Shown here: in pieces, positions 17,131 to 26,162 of the stretch
Layout of the letters: every line of letters begins with the position of its first letter
Position numbering within the stretch: the stretch's first letter is position 1
Assembly: GCA_049890115.1 (NCBI GenBank)
Contig: JBMHCC010000026.1
Location: forward strand, 1-64,000
Direction of reading: 5' to 3'
Length of the DNA: 64,000 nt
Source of the DNA: UBA685 sp049890115
Lineage (GTDB): Bacteria > Pseudomonadota > Alphaproteobacteria > Puniceispirillales > Puniceispirillaceae
Notes under the pieces: generated by a model
Databases searched by the model: none
Seen by the model: only the letters and a program-made list of their open reading frames with translations
Told to the model about the DNA's origin: nothing
Position numbers and translations under genes: made by a program

Positions 17131-18447
17131 TTAGATATAGGTTCGCGGTAGCTGAAGGACAACATGCCCGCCTTTTCCTTTGTTATTTTGGATAGACATC
17201 TGACCACCCATATTTTCGATAAGGCTCATCGCCAAATAGAGACCAAGGCCTCTATGACCTGCTTGGCCTTTGCGTGTTGAATTAAATGGCTGTCCTAATC
17301 TGTTTATAACAGTCTGTTTAAAACCGACCCCATCATCAACCACTTCAAGGATTAATGATTTAGATGTCCAGCTTATCGTGAATTCAATCGTGTCAGTAGC
17401 ATAGCCATCAGCATTATCTAAAATCGTCTCAAGCGCATATTTCAGCTCTGGCCTGCTCTGCATCACAGGTTCTTGATCCTCGCTCATTGGTTTTACGCTA
17501 ACATGAACCTTATGACGCATTTCTGCTATTTTGGCGGCTATCATAGATTGGATTATCTCGCCAACTGGTAGAGAAAAGGCCATTTTGGCAGATGATTGAT
17601 TCGCATCATGATCTAACTCAGACAGAATGATACGGCACCGTTCAACTTCCGTTTTTAAGAGCTGTATATCCTCTAATAACGGGTCATCATCTTCTAACTC
17701 ATCAACCAGATCATGCGAGATAAGAGATATCGTATTGAGCGGCGAGCCTAGCTTATGAGCTGCTGCTGTTGCCAGATGGCCAAGCGCCAATGCCTCTTTT
17801 TCATTGGCCAGAGATAATTGAGCTTTATTCAACAGACTTGCCAGCTCACGCCTGTTATCTGCCAGATACCAGGTATAAAAGGCAATAAATATCGCTGAGA
17901 TAATCAAGGCAGATAATACACCAAATAAAAATAGCTGTGGTATCTCAAAATCAGGATCAGCCCATGGCAAAGGCATGTGATAAACCGATAAAAAACTGGC
18001 TGAAATAATCACAAGCAATAACAAGACTAAGGTTGCCTTTAGCTCTAAAATAGCTGCTGAAACAACGATTGGCGCTAATAGCAAAATGAAAAAGGGGTTC
18101 ATTAACCCGCCTGTCAGATAAATCAGACCAGCTAATTGCAACACATCAAAACTCAGTGCCAACATAATCTCAATCGGTTGAACCCTAGTGATATGCCTGT
18201 TGCGCTGATCAATGGCAAGATTGACAAAAGCAGAGGTGATAATCACACCCATCGCTGTTAGAATGGGGAAATCAAATCCCAATCCGAAATAAATAAATAA
18301 ACAAGCAATGGTCTGGCCAACCAAAGCAAGCCACCTGATTTTCACCAAATTTTGCGGATCAAAAGGCCCTTTGCGCAATGAGGTCAGATGCCATTCTGTA
18401 GGCTGAACCACTTCATACCCTCCTTTTGCGCTTTGCCTTGTCACCAC
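17131..18447 (-). CDS. regB: RegB/ActS/PrrB-type redox sensor histidine kinase
   Basis: Membrane sensor kinase that phosphorylates RegA. In 438 residues it has six hydrophobic helices (about 36-192) with the quinone-linked motif Gly-Gly-Leu-Met-Asn-Pro-Phe at 113-119. The H-box follows with His231, then an ATPase domain with Asp-Asp-Gly-Val-Gly-Phe and a Gly-His-Arg-Gly-Leu-Gly-Leu lid. Cys271 lies exactly 40 residues after His231 in Glu-Arg-Cys-Arg, the spacing of His225 to redox-active Cys265 in Rhodobacter RegB. Oddly, the H-box reads His-Lys-Leu-Gly-Ser-Pro-Leu, with lysine where most kinases have glutamate. It is downstream of gyrB and upstream of regA. Confidence 0.9.
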   Translation of the reverse strand: MVTRQSAKGGYEVVQPTEWHLTSLRKGPFDPQNLVKIRWLALVGQTIACLFIYFGLGFDFPILTAMGVIITSAFVNLAIDQRNRHITRVQPIEIMLALSFDVLQLAGLIYLTGGLMNPFFILLLAPIVVSAAILELKATLVLLLLVIISASFLSVYHMPLPWADPDFEIPQLFLFGVLSALIISAIFIAFYTWYLADNRRELASLLNKAQLSLANEKEALALGHLATAAAHKLGSPLNTISLISHDLVDELEDDDPLLEDIQLLKTEVERCRIILSELDHDANQSSAKMAFSLPVGEIIQSMIAAKIAEMRHKVHVSVKPMSEDQEPVMQSRPELKYALETILDNADGYATDTIEFTISWTSKSLILEVVDDGVGFKQTVINRLGQPFNSTRKGQAGHRGLGLYLAMSLIENMGGQMSIQNNKGKGGHVVLQLPRTYI

Positions 18448-18497
18448 TCATTCTGGCAAAGGATGCCATGACAGCATCACAGCCAATAATGGTGATA

Positions 18498-20951
18498 TCA
18501 CACGTCTAGGTGCGATACTTTTAGTGCATTATTTTGAATAAAGGCGCGGCGTTCTTCAACAGCTTCACCCATCAAAGTTGAAAATGCATTATCAGCTTCT
18601 TCTTCTTCGGTTACTTTGACTTGCAAGAAACTTCTGGCATCAGGATCTAAGGTGGTTTCCCATAATTGTTCAGGGTTCATCTCACCAAGACCTTTATAAC
18701 GTGCCACTTGCGCACCTTTGCGACCAAGTGTCATCACATGCTCAGATAGCTGCATTGGCCCTGAAATAGTGGTGATTTTACCAGCTGAATCAAACGCAAC
18801 AGACTTGCCATAAATTTCCTGCAGGTGAGCGGCATGTGCATCAAGCTGGCGTGCCTCACCTGAATTGACCAATTTGCCATCAATCACATGGCGTTCTTCA
18901 ATACCGCGCAAGATACGGCGCAACACCATCTGTTTGCCAAGTGCTGTTTCTTCAATCGTGCCTTCCCAGCCTTTTGATAGCTCATCTGCCTGTGCATCAA
19001 GACGCTTGGCAAGATAGCTAACAGCATCGTGATTATCTAGCATATCTGCTTTCAAGATACCGGCAATCGCTGCCTGCTCTATCACTGCTTTGGCTCCCTC
19101 AGACCGCGCTAAGGCTGTGATAAGACGACCCATTAAAGTGGCTTTTTCAACCACCTCTTTCAATGCCTCACCAGCAAGTTGCAAATCATCATTATTGGCT
19201 AGGCGTGCATCTTTTAAACCAGCATCTACAAGATAATTATCAAGTGCCTTTTGATCTTTCAGATAAACCTCTGATTGACCTCTTTTCGCGCGGAATAAAG
19301 GCGGTTGTGCAATATAAAGATAGCCTTGTTCAATCAAAGGCCGCATATGGCGGAAGAAAAAGGTCAAAAGCAATGTGCGAATATGTGAGCCGTCAACATC
19401 AGCATCTGTCATAATAACAATCTTGTGATAACGGATTTTCTCAACATCCATATCAGCATTACCAACACCAGCACCAATGGCTGTGATTAAGGTACCAATT
19501 TCAGCAGATGATAACATCTTATCAAGACGCGCACGTTCCACATTCAAAATCTTACCACGCAACGGCAAAATAGCCTGATTGGCTCTGTCACGACCTTGTT
19601 TGGCAGACCCGCCAGCAGAATCACCCTCAACCAGGAATAATTCTGACTTTGATGGATCTTTTTCCTGACAATCAGCCAGCTTGCCAGGCAAGCTTGCAAT
19701 ATCAAGAACACCTTTGCGGCGGGTCAATTCGCGCGCTTTTCTGGCAGCGTCTCTGGCAGCAGCTGCTTCAAATGCTTTGGCAACCACTTTGCGTGCTTCA
19801 GCAGGATGCTCTTCAAACCATTGGCCAAGCGCATCTGACATCGCATTTTCCACAATCGGGCGGACCTCTGATGACACAAGCTTATCTTTGGTTTGTGATG
19901 AGAATTTCGGATCAGGCACTTTGACAGATACAATAGCTGTTAGACCCTCACGGCAATCTTCGCCTGATAATTGCAATTTCTCTTTTTTGGCAATGCCTGT
20001 TTCAGTGGCATATTGATTAACAATGCGTGTCAAAGCCCCACGGAAACCAGCTAAATGTGTGCCGCCATCACGCTGAGGAATATTATTGGTAAAACATAAA
20101 GTGGTTTCATGAAATGAATCAGTCCATGCCAATGCTAGTTCCACAGTGATATCTTCTTTATCAGATAGGCTGTAAATCGCATCATGAAGGGCGTTTCGTG
20201 ATCGGTTCAAATAATCAACAAAAGCCAGCAATCCCCCTTCAAAATAAAATTCAGAAACAGTTTCTTCGGCAGCACGCAAATCAGTTAATCTGATACGCAC
20301 ACCTGAATTCAAGAATGATAATTCACGCAAACGATGTTCCAGCGTGGTGAAATCAAAATCGATTTTTGAAAATGTCTCATCAGACGGCATAAAGGTGACT
20401 TGTGTTCCTGTCATATCACCAGCATCGCCGACATCAGCCAACCTATCTTCTGCCTCACCATGGCGGAAGGTCATTTCATGCTTGCGGCCATCACGCGAAA
20501 TTTCAAGCTTCAACCAGCTTGATAAGGCATTGACAACAGACACACCAACACCATGAAGACCGCCTGAGACCTTATAAGAATTATTATCAAATTTCCCGCC
20601 AGCATGAAGCTGTGTCATGATCACCTCAGCAGCTGACACACCTTCTTCACTATGAATAGAAACAGGGATACCGCGCCCATTATCTGACACAGACACAGAG
20701 CCATCAGCATTCAAAATAACCTGAACAATATCACAATGACCTGCCAGCGCCTCATCAATGGCATTATCAACCACCTCATAGACCATGTGATGCAAGCCTG
20801 ACCCATCATCAGTATCACCAATATACATGCCAGGGCGTTTGCGCACAGCATCTAGACCGCGAAGCACCTTGATAGAATCAGCACCATAATCAGCATCTGG
20901 CATTTGTTCAGCCTGCTGGTTTACATTTGGGGTTTCTGAACTTGTTGTCAT
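18498..20951 (-). CDS. gyrB: DNA gyrase subunit B
   Basis: ATPase subunit of DNA gyrase, which with GyrA introduces negative supercoils. The protein has 817 residues, typical for alphaproteobacteria. The GHKL ATPase domain has Asp-Asn-Ala-Ile-Asp-Glu-Ala and the Gly-Leu-His-Gly-Val-Gly loop. The TOPRIM domain has EGDSAGGSAK (near 440) and the Asp-Ala-Asp-Val-Asp-Gly-Ser-His metal site. The C-terminal GyrA-binding part has Lys-Gly-Leu-Gly-Glu-Met. The order dnaA-dnaN-recF-gyrB is the classical replication cluster; gyrB starts 57 bases after recF. Confidence 0.98.
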   Translation of the reverse strand: MTTSSETPNVNQQAEQMPDADYGADSIKVLRGLDAVRKRPGMYIGDTDDGSGLHHMVYEVVDNAIDEALAGHCDIVQVILNADGSVSVSDNGRGIPVSIHSEEGVSAAEVIMTQLHAGGKFDNNSYKVSGGLHGVGVSVVNALSSWLKLEISRDGRKHEMTFRHGEAEDRLADVGDAGDMTGTQVTFMPSDETFSKIDFDFTTLEHRLRELSFLNSGVRIRLTDLRAAEETVSEFYFEGGLLAFVDYLNRSRNALHDAIYSLSDKEDITVELALAWTDSFHETTLCFTNNIPQRDGGTHLAGFRGALTRIVNQYATETGIAKKEKLQLSGEDCREGLTAIVSVKVPDPKFSSQTKDKLVSSEVRPIVENAMSDALGQWFEEHPAEARKVVAKAFEAAAARDAARKARELTRRKGVLDIASLPGKLADCQEKDPSKSELFLVEGDSAGGSAKQGRDRANQAILPLRGKILNVERARLDKMLSSAEIGTLITAIGAGVGNADMDVEKIRYHKIVIMTDADVDGSHIRTLLLTFFFRHMRPLIEQGYLYIAQPPLFRAKRGQSEVYLKDQKALDNYLVDAGLKDARLANNDDLQLAGEALKEVVEKATLMGRLITALARSEGAKAVIEQAAIAGILKADMLDNHDAVSYLAKRLDAQADELSKGWEGTIEETALGKQMVLRRILRGIEERHVIDGKLVNSGEARQLDAHAAHLQEIYGKSVAFDSAGKITTISGPMQLSEHVMTLGRKGAQVARYKGLGEMNPEQLWETTLDPDARSFLQVKVTEEEEADNAFSTLMGEAVEERRAFIQNNALKVSHLDV

Positions 20952-21008
20952 AATCTTACTTCACTCATTGCTAACTGGTCTTATGACCTCAAAAAAATAC
21001 CTTTGGCG

Positions 21009-22163
21009 TTATGCTGCCTGAATCATGCCATCCTCAATAGCGAAAAACTGGCCAATTTGAGCCAATCCACGAAAGGCATCTCTGTCAGTTCCACTATACC
21101 AGACTTGTCCCTTTAATTCACTAGTTGCAGCAAATAAACAATAGCGCCTATCTTCATCCAAATGAGCCGCGACATCATCAAGCAATAATAGGGGCGGGCG
21201 ATCAAGCCGGTTAGCCTGCAAGCGTGCATGCGCCAGAATAGCAGCAATCATTAACGCTTTTTGCTCGCCTGTTGACCCCAGATGCGCTGGCTGATTTTTA
21301 TCAAGATAAAGCGCGTTCAAATCTTGCGCTTGCGGCCCTGGCATAGACAGATCACCTTGCCTGCGATTATCAGCTGCTAATGCCGCTATTTTTTCCTCAA
21401 CAGCCAAAGCAGGCATTTCATCAAGCCAGCTGCATCCCCCGCCAGACATTGCCATATGCAGCCGCGGAAACCCAAAAGCCTTATCACCCTGATAGGCTGT
21501 CTCTGAAATAGCGCGGCATAAGGCAGCTCTGGCAGCCATAATGGCTGTGCCTGTTTCAGCTAATTGTGTTTCAAGAACTGACAGCCAGCTAGGCGCCCCT
21601 TGTTCTTGCACCAGCTTTTGGCGTTCACGATAGAGTTTTTCATAACGGCTTAATCTGCCTGAATGAGCTGGGTCAAAAGCGATGACAAGCCTGTCAATAA
21701 ACCGCCTTCTCGCTGACGGAGAGCCAATAAATAAACCATCCATTTGCGGGGTCAGCCATGAGACAGCGAATAATTCAGCAACAGATGCCGCTGTTGATTT
21801 CGCCCCATTGACCATCATGATACGCGCGCCATCTGGCTTTTCGGCATTGCGCCCTGTGCCAACATCAACAGGGCCAATCGGGGTATCAATACTGGCTGAA
21901 ACAGCCCATAGAGCATGACCAGCACTCGCTAACATCCCTGCCGATGAGCCTGATGATGGATCTGATGATGGATGTGGAGCAAAAGATTGAAAATCATCAC
22001 GTGATGCACGGCGCAACCCACGACCTGGCGCTAATAATGAAACAGCTTCCATTAAATTTGTCTTACCAGCACCATTTGGCCCTGTCAGGATAATCGGATC
22101 ATGGCCAAATTCCAGATTAAGGCTGCTATAATTGCGAAATTGGCTCACCATTAAACGGCGCAC
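21009..22163 (-). CDS. recF: DNA replication and repair protein RecF
   Basis: SMC-like ATPase that loads RecA at single-strand gaps with RecO and RecR. In 384 residues Walker A is Gly-Pro-Asn-Gly-Ala-Gly-Lys-Thr at 28-35; the ABC signature region (Gly-Ser-Thr-Gly-Glu-Gln-Lys-Ala) and Walker B (Leu-Leu-Leu-Leu-Asp-Asp-Val) lie near the C-terminus. The start is GTG 22163, preceded by a weak CGGA. No ATG upstream gives a better N-terminus. It lies 139 bases after dnaN. Confidence 0.95.
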   Translation of the reverse strand: MRRLMVSQFRNYSSLNLEFGHDPIILTGPNGAGKTNLMEAVSLLAPGRGLRRASRDDFQSFAPHPSSDPSSGSSAGMLASAGHALWAVSASIDTPIGPVDVGTGRNAEKPDGARIMMVNGAKSTAASVAELFAVSWLTPQMDGLFIGSPSARRRFIDRLVIAFDPAHSGRLSRYEKLYRERQKLVQEQGAPSWLSVLETQLAETGTAIMAARAALCRAISETAYQGDKAFGFPRLHMAMSGGGCSWLDEMPALAVEEKIAALAADNRRQGDLSMPGPQAQDLNALYLDKNQPAHLGSTGEQKALMIAAILAHARLQANRLDRPPLLLLDDVAAHLDEDRRYCLFAATSELKGQVWYSGTDRDAFRGLAQIGQFFAIEDGMIQAA

Positions 22164-22302
22164 GAAAATATCCGGACGACTTTCAAAAGGGATTTGCTTT
22201 TCCGCTATCGTGGCATCAGCTAACAGTGTGCCAACTCCTTATACCAGCCAGCTTATTTACTAGGCTTCAAAAAACAGGCCTATCATCACAGACGCATTAG
22301 CA

Positions 22303-23406
22303 TCAGACACGCATCGGCATCAGCACAAATAAATTCGCATCATCTGCTGGTGCTTGAATGAGGCTAGGCGCGCCAGCATCTGCCATAGATAATTGCAAGG
22401 TTTCCCCATGCACCTGTGCTGTGATTTCCATCAAATAGCGTGCATTAAACCCAATTTCTATTGCTGGCCCATTATAATCCACTTCCAACTCCTCATTCGC
22501 TGAAGAGGCATCTGCATTACTGGCTGATAAGGTCACAATGCCATTATCCAATGCCATTTTCACAGAACGTGTTTTATCTGATGAAATGGTTGATACACGG
22601 TCAACAGCAGCTGCAAAAGCTGCCTTATCAAGACTGAGCACCTTGTCATTTCCAGTTGGAATAACCCTAGTATAATCAGGGAATGAGCCATCAATTAATT
22701 TTGATGTCAGGCGCACCGCACCAAATGAAAATTCTGCTCTGGTATCAGATAAGCTGACAGACACATCACCTTCTTGATCATCTAGTAATTTGCGCAATTC
22801 ACCAACCGCTTTGCGTGGCAGGATAATAGAAGGCATTTCTTCAGCACCTGATGGCAGATTCATCTGTGACAAAGCCAAACGATGACCATCTGTTGCCACC
22901 GCACATAACATATCAGATGCTGATTTGTGGAAATAGATACCATTGAGATAGTAGCGTGTTTCCTCTGTTGAAATGGCAAAGCGTGTTGTATCGATCATAT
23001 CACGCAAATCAGCTGCTGTTAGCGTGAATTGATGTGGTAAATCTGCTGCAGAAATCGCTGGAAAATCTTCAACTGGCAAAGTTGGCAGACGAAAACTAGA
23101 ACGCCCTGCTCTGATCTGCGCATGGCCATCAGCCATCTCGATTTCTACCTCAGAGCCTTCTGGCAATTTACGCACAATATCATTGAGCATATGGGCAGAT
23201 ACTGTGCTGGCACCTTCAGCCAAAACACCACAAGCCACATCTGTTACAATATCCATATCCATGTCAGTGCCTGTCAAAGACAAGCTGCCTGAATTGGTGC
23301 GCAAAACCATATTATTCAAAATAGGTATCGTATTACGCCGTTCAACAACTGAACTGACATGACCAAGAGGGCGCAAAAGGCTCATTCTATCAATGGTAAA
23401 TTTCAT
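22303..23406 (-). CDS. dnaN: DNA polymerase III beta sliding clamp
   Basis: Ring-shaped processivity clamp of the replicative polymerase. The 367-residue length is normal and the three repeated clamp domains are present. It starts MKFTIDRMSLLRPLGHV and ends with the conserved Asp-Ala-Asn-Leu-Phe-Val-Leu-Met-Pro-Met-Arg-Val, which contributes to the partner-binding pocket. It lies 144 bases downstream of dnaA on the same strand. Confidence 0.97.
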   Translation of the reverse strand: MKFTIDRMSLLRPLGHVSSVVERRNTIPILNNMVLRTNSGSLSLTGTDMDMDIVTDVACGVLAEGASTVSAHMLNDIVRKLPEGSEVEIEMADGHAQIRAGRSSFRLPTLPVEDFPAISAADLPHQFTLTAADLRDMIDTTRFAISTEETRYYLNGIYFHKSASDMLCAVATDGHRLALSQMNLPSGAEEMPSIILPRKAVGELRKLLDDQEGDVSVSLSDTRAEFSFGAVRLTSKLIDGSFPDYTRVIPTGNDKVLSLDKAAFAAAVDRVSTISSDKTRSVKMALDNGIVTLSASNADASSANEELEVDYNGPAIEIGFNARYLMEITAQVHGETLQLSMADAGAPSLIQAPADDANLFVLMPMRV

Positions 23407-23550
23407 CGCGAAGCTCTCACTGTTTGGCTATTACACAAAGCTGATAATAGCGTCGATTCTTGGCTGATAGTTTGGCACACAAAATGTGGGATGCCAAACT
23501 AAAAAAGAACACAAGATATATCTATTATTGGTATAGGAAAGCAGGGCTTA

Positions 23551-24936
23551 TTATGTGCCATCTGCCAGCAGAGATCGTAGCAAATCAACATCAGCTGACA
23601 GGTGGCTATCTTCTGCTATAAGCTGCTCTATTTTCTTTACCGCATGCATGACAGTGGTATGATCACGCCCGCCAAATGAGCGGCCAATCGCAGGATAAGA
23701 TAAGGACGTTAAATCCTTGGCCAGATACATTGCAATTTGGCGTGGACGTGCGATTACGGCAGCACGCCTGTTTGAGAACATATCATTAGTGCGAATCTTA
23801 TAATAGCTCGACACGCGGCGTTGAATATCTTCAATAGAAATCAGCCGATTGCTAGCGCGAAGCAAATCAGACAACACCTCGCGTGCCATCTCGACTGTGA
23901 CGGTGCGGCCAACCAAAGTGGCATGAGCAATCAGCCTGTTTAATGCACCTTCTAATTCGCGGATATTTGTGGTGATTTTATGTGCTAAAAATTCCAGCAC
24001 CTTATTTGGTACATTCACGAGGACACCTTCGCGGCGTGCCTGCAAGATACCAAGGCGTAATTCATAATTTGACGGATGAATATCAGCCACCATGCCCCAG
24101 CTCATGCGTGAGCGCAGGCGCTCTTTCACACCATCTAAATCAGATGGTGATTTATCAGCTGATAGAATCACCTGACGACCTTCTTCAACCAGCGCATTAA
24201 GGGTGTGGAAAAACTCTTCCTGTGTTGATTCTTTGCCAGACATAAACTGGATATCATCAACCATCAGCACATCAGCTGATCGAAAACGCTCTTTAAAGCT
24301 CATAGTATCTTTTCGGCGCAAAGCAGCAACGAACTGATTCATAAATTTTTCAGCTGTCAGATAAATCACTTTACGCGCTGGATTGCGTTTATGGCTTTCC
24401 CACGCGATGGCATGCATCAGATGTGTTTTACCAAGCCCCACACCGCCATAGAGAAATAACGGGTTAAATGCAGGGCTAGCTGTATCTGATTCAGCGACAC
24501 GGCGTGCTGCCGCATAAGCGAGCTCATTCGGCTTGCCAACCACGAAATTTTCAAAGGTAAAACGGCCATCAAGACCTTCAATTCCGGGCAGCGCAGATGG
24601 GCTATCTAGCTGATCTTCAAAATGAGGCAAGTCAGTCAGACGCGGGGGCTTTTCAGCACGCTGAACAGACTGGCTTGTGCGTAATACTATATCAATATCA
24701 GTGATGTTTTTTGATTCGGCTGCTGATAAAATACGCAGCTTGTCTAGATATTGGCTTATCACACGCTCTCTGGTTAGCCGTGATGAGGTGGCCACAGTCA
24801 AACAGCCATCATCAATCGATAGAACTGTTAAGGGTTTTATCCAATTGCGCCAGGCGACATCACCTAGATCAGTTTTCAAGCGAGCAGAAATGCGCCCCCA
24901 TAATTCCTGAATCTCATTTGGCTCTACCTGACCCAT
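23551..24936 (-). CDS. dnaA: Chromosomal replication initiator DnaA
   Basis: AAA+ ATPase that binds DnaA boxes and opens the origin. In 461 residues domain I is at the N-terminus (Trp-Gly-Arg-Ile, then Trp-Ile-Lys-Pro-Leu) and a short domain II linker covers about 90-125. Walker A is Gly-Gly-Val-Gly-Leu-Gly-Lys-Thr at 164-171 and Walker B is Val-Asp-Asp-Ile-Gln at 226-230. The C-terminal DnaA-box-binding domain has Gly-Gly-Arg-Asp-His-Thr-Thr-Val. It follows rpsT on the same strand, as in many alphaproteobacteria, with a 421-base gap containing several GANTC sites. Confidence 0.98.
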   Translation of the reverse strand: MGQVEPNEIQELWGRISARLKTDLGDVAWRNWIKPLTVLSIDDGCLTVATSSRLTRERVISQYLDKLRILSAAESKNITDIDIVLRTSQSVQRAEKPPRLTDLPHFEDQLDSPSALPGIEGLDGRFTFENFVVGKPNELAYAAARRVAESDTASPAFNPLFLYGGVGLGKTHLMHAIAWESHKRNPARKVIYLTAEKFMNQFVAALRRKDTMSFKERFRSADVLMVDDIQFMSGKESTQEEFFHTLNALVEEGRQVILSADKSPSDLDGVKERLRSRMSWGMVADIHPSNYELRLGILQARREGVLVNVPNKVLEFLAHKITTNIRELEGALNRLIAHATLVGRTVTVEMAREVLSDLLRASNRLISIEDIQRRVSSYYKIRTNDMFSNRRAAVIARPRQIAMYLAKDLTSLSYPAIGRSFGGRDHTTVMHAVKKIEQLIAEDSHLSADVDLLRSLLADGT

Positions 24937-25357
24937 AAAATCTCACCATGATAGCGTTGGTAACGCATAAGCATTTCATTGAAGCGGTGAGAGAGATGTC
25001 TTTTTTGAGAAGGTCCCATGCACCGACATAGACTGTCATATTAGACGAGATTCTTTTCAAAAAACAAGTGCCGGAAAAGCGTAATTGGACAAATATTTTG
25101 TCAAAAATGTGACTCTTTTTGCTTGACATAAATTCCTTCAAAATGAGGTTTGGTCGCATTGAATTTTTAAAAATCTGCAGTTTCCACAACGCGAATCATA
25201 TCCGAATCAGATAATTAGGTAACAGCCTGATGAGATAAGACCATTTGCCAGATATAAAGAGATAATCGCAAAGGCTTTTGACAAAATAAAAAGGCCACCA
25301 AAAGGCAGCCTTATTTTACATTAATACGCACATAGCGTGATGTGATTCTATTTGCCC
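24937..25357. promoter_or_regulatory. dnaA upstream region with clustered GANTC sites
   Basis: This 421-base gap between rpsT and dnaA has no convincing gene. It contains the rpsT terminator (25291-25312). GANTC methylation sites occur at 25049, 25111, 25193, 25204 and 25344, with another at 24909 inside the start of dnaA. One near-consensus DnaA box (GTTTCCACA, 25180-25188, two mismatches) is present. An inverted repeat near 25085-25104 (TTGACAAA/TTTGTC on the minus strand) might be a promoter or operator. A single weak DnaA box is not enough to call an origin here. Confidence 0.45.
25291..25312 (-). terminator. Terminator after rpsT
   Basis: On the minus strand, AAGGCTGCC and GGTGGCCTT pair (nine pairs, two of them G-T) around a TTTT loop, followed by a T-rich tail. 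It lies 46 bases after the rpsT stop, so dnaA should need its own promoter. Confidence 0.75.
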
Positions 25358-25624
25358 TTAGGCAGATACCGCCTTCACACGTGCTGATAGACGCGACATT
25401 TTACGAGACGCTGTGTTTTTATGCAAAACACCGCGGCTAACACCGCGCATAATCTCTGGCTGTGCTTCACGCAATGCTGTTTTAGCAGCCTCGCCATCAC
25501 CTGATGAGATAGCTGTTTCTACCTTCTTGATGAAAGTACGAATGCGGCCAATACGAGCACCGTTGATTTCAGCGCGCTTTGCGTTTCTAATAATACGCTT
25601 CTTAGCAGACTTATGATTTGCCAT
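25358..25624 (-). CDS. rpsT: 30S ribosomal protein S20
   Basis: Primary-binding protein of the small ribosomal subunit. It has 88 residues from ATG 25624, starting Met-Ala-Asn-His-Lys-Ser-Ala-Lys-Lys-Arg, the family's hallmark N-terminus. GAGGG lies upstream of this start. A longer open frame to 25708 is not coding. The protein is rich in Lys, Arg and Ala, as expected. It is located between mutM and dnaA, a conserved alphaproteobacterial arrangement. Confidence 0.97.
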   Translation of the reverse strand: MANHKSAKKRIIRNAKRAEINGARIGRIRTFIKKVETAISSGDGEAAKTALREAQPEIMRGVSRGVLHKNTASRKMSRLSARVKAVSA

Positions 25625-25731
25625 TAGGGCCCTCATAGATATCAAAAATAGTTGTGAGGCGGATATATAGGGGGTGAACCCCCGCAAGTCAAGCATTTTT
25701 GGCCGCAACCCCAGGGCGCTCCCAGAGTACG

Positions 25732-26109
25732 CTAGGAGAGAGGTTTTAAAGTCACCTTAAAACGCAAATCACCATTTGCTGCCTGACCAGTCCTAGCAAT
25801 TGCCATCTGCTCATTACCACGGCGATAGGACGCACCATCTGCCTGCCAGCCAAGATTTGGCAAAGCGCTATCATAAAAGCGCGATATGGCTTGTGCATCG
25901 CTGCTAATTTCAAAGGTGAAGATGACCACACGTCCTGATGGCGAATCAAAAGCAACAGCTGTTGATGTGTCGATCATCGCTGCCCCAGGAACTGGCAAAT
26001 CACCAACCCAGCCGATTGCTTCAGCACGCAGCATCGTCATTGGCATCATCACAATGATGCAACATGCCGCTACCAGCAGCTTTATCGATGATGGTCGCAA
26101 GCAACCCAT
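25732..26109 (-). CDS. Exported hypothetical protein between mutM and rpsT
   Basis: A 125-residue protein with an N-terminal signal or anchor (about residues 9-30, ending near Arg-Ala-Glu-Ala). The mature part has a Phe-Tyr-Asp-Ser-Ala-Leu-Pro-Asn-Leu-Gly-Trp segment near residue 80, a pattern seen in several small periplasmic proteins of alphaproteobacteria. No catalytic motif is visible. It is on the same strand as mutM (53 bases downstream) and may be co-transcribed with it. Confidence 0.65.
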   Translation of the reverse strand: MGCLRPSSIKLLVAACCIIVMMPMTMLRAEAIGWVGDLPVPGAAMIDTSTAVAFDSPSGRVVIFTFEISSDAQAISRFYDSALPNLGWQADGASYRRGNEQMAIARTGQAANGDLRFKVTLKPLS

Positions 26110-26162
26110 GCCATATACCTGATATTGTTAGTCCTTTAGGGCTTATTATCTATAGTGATAAC

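Noticed and set aside
24914..25189. A 91-codon minus-strand frame upstream of dnaA.
   Set aside because: It overlaps the dnaA start, has no ribosome site, its composition is not protein-like, and it lies in the regulatory gap.
24937..25357. Chromosomal origin (oriC) beside dnaA.
   Set aside because: Only one imperfect DnaA box and no AT-rich repeat row. In several alphaproteobacteria the origin lies near hemE or parAB, not dnaA.
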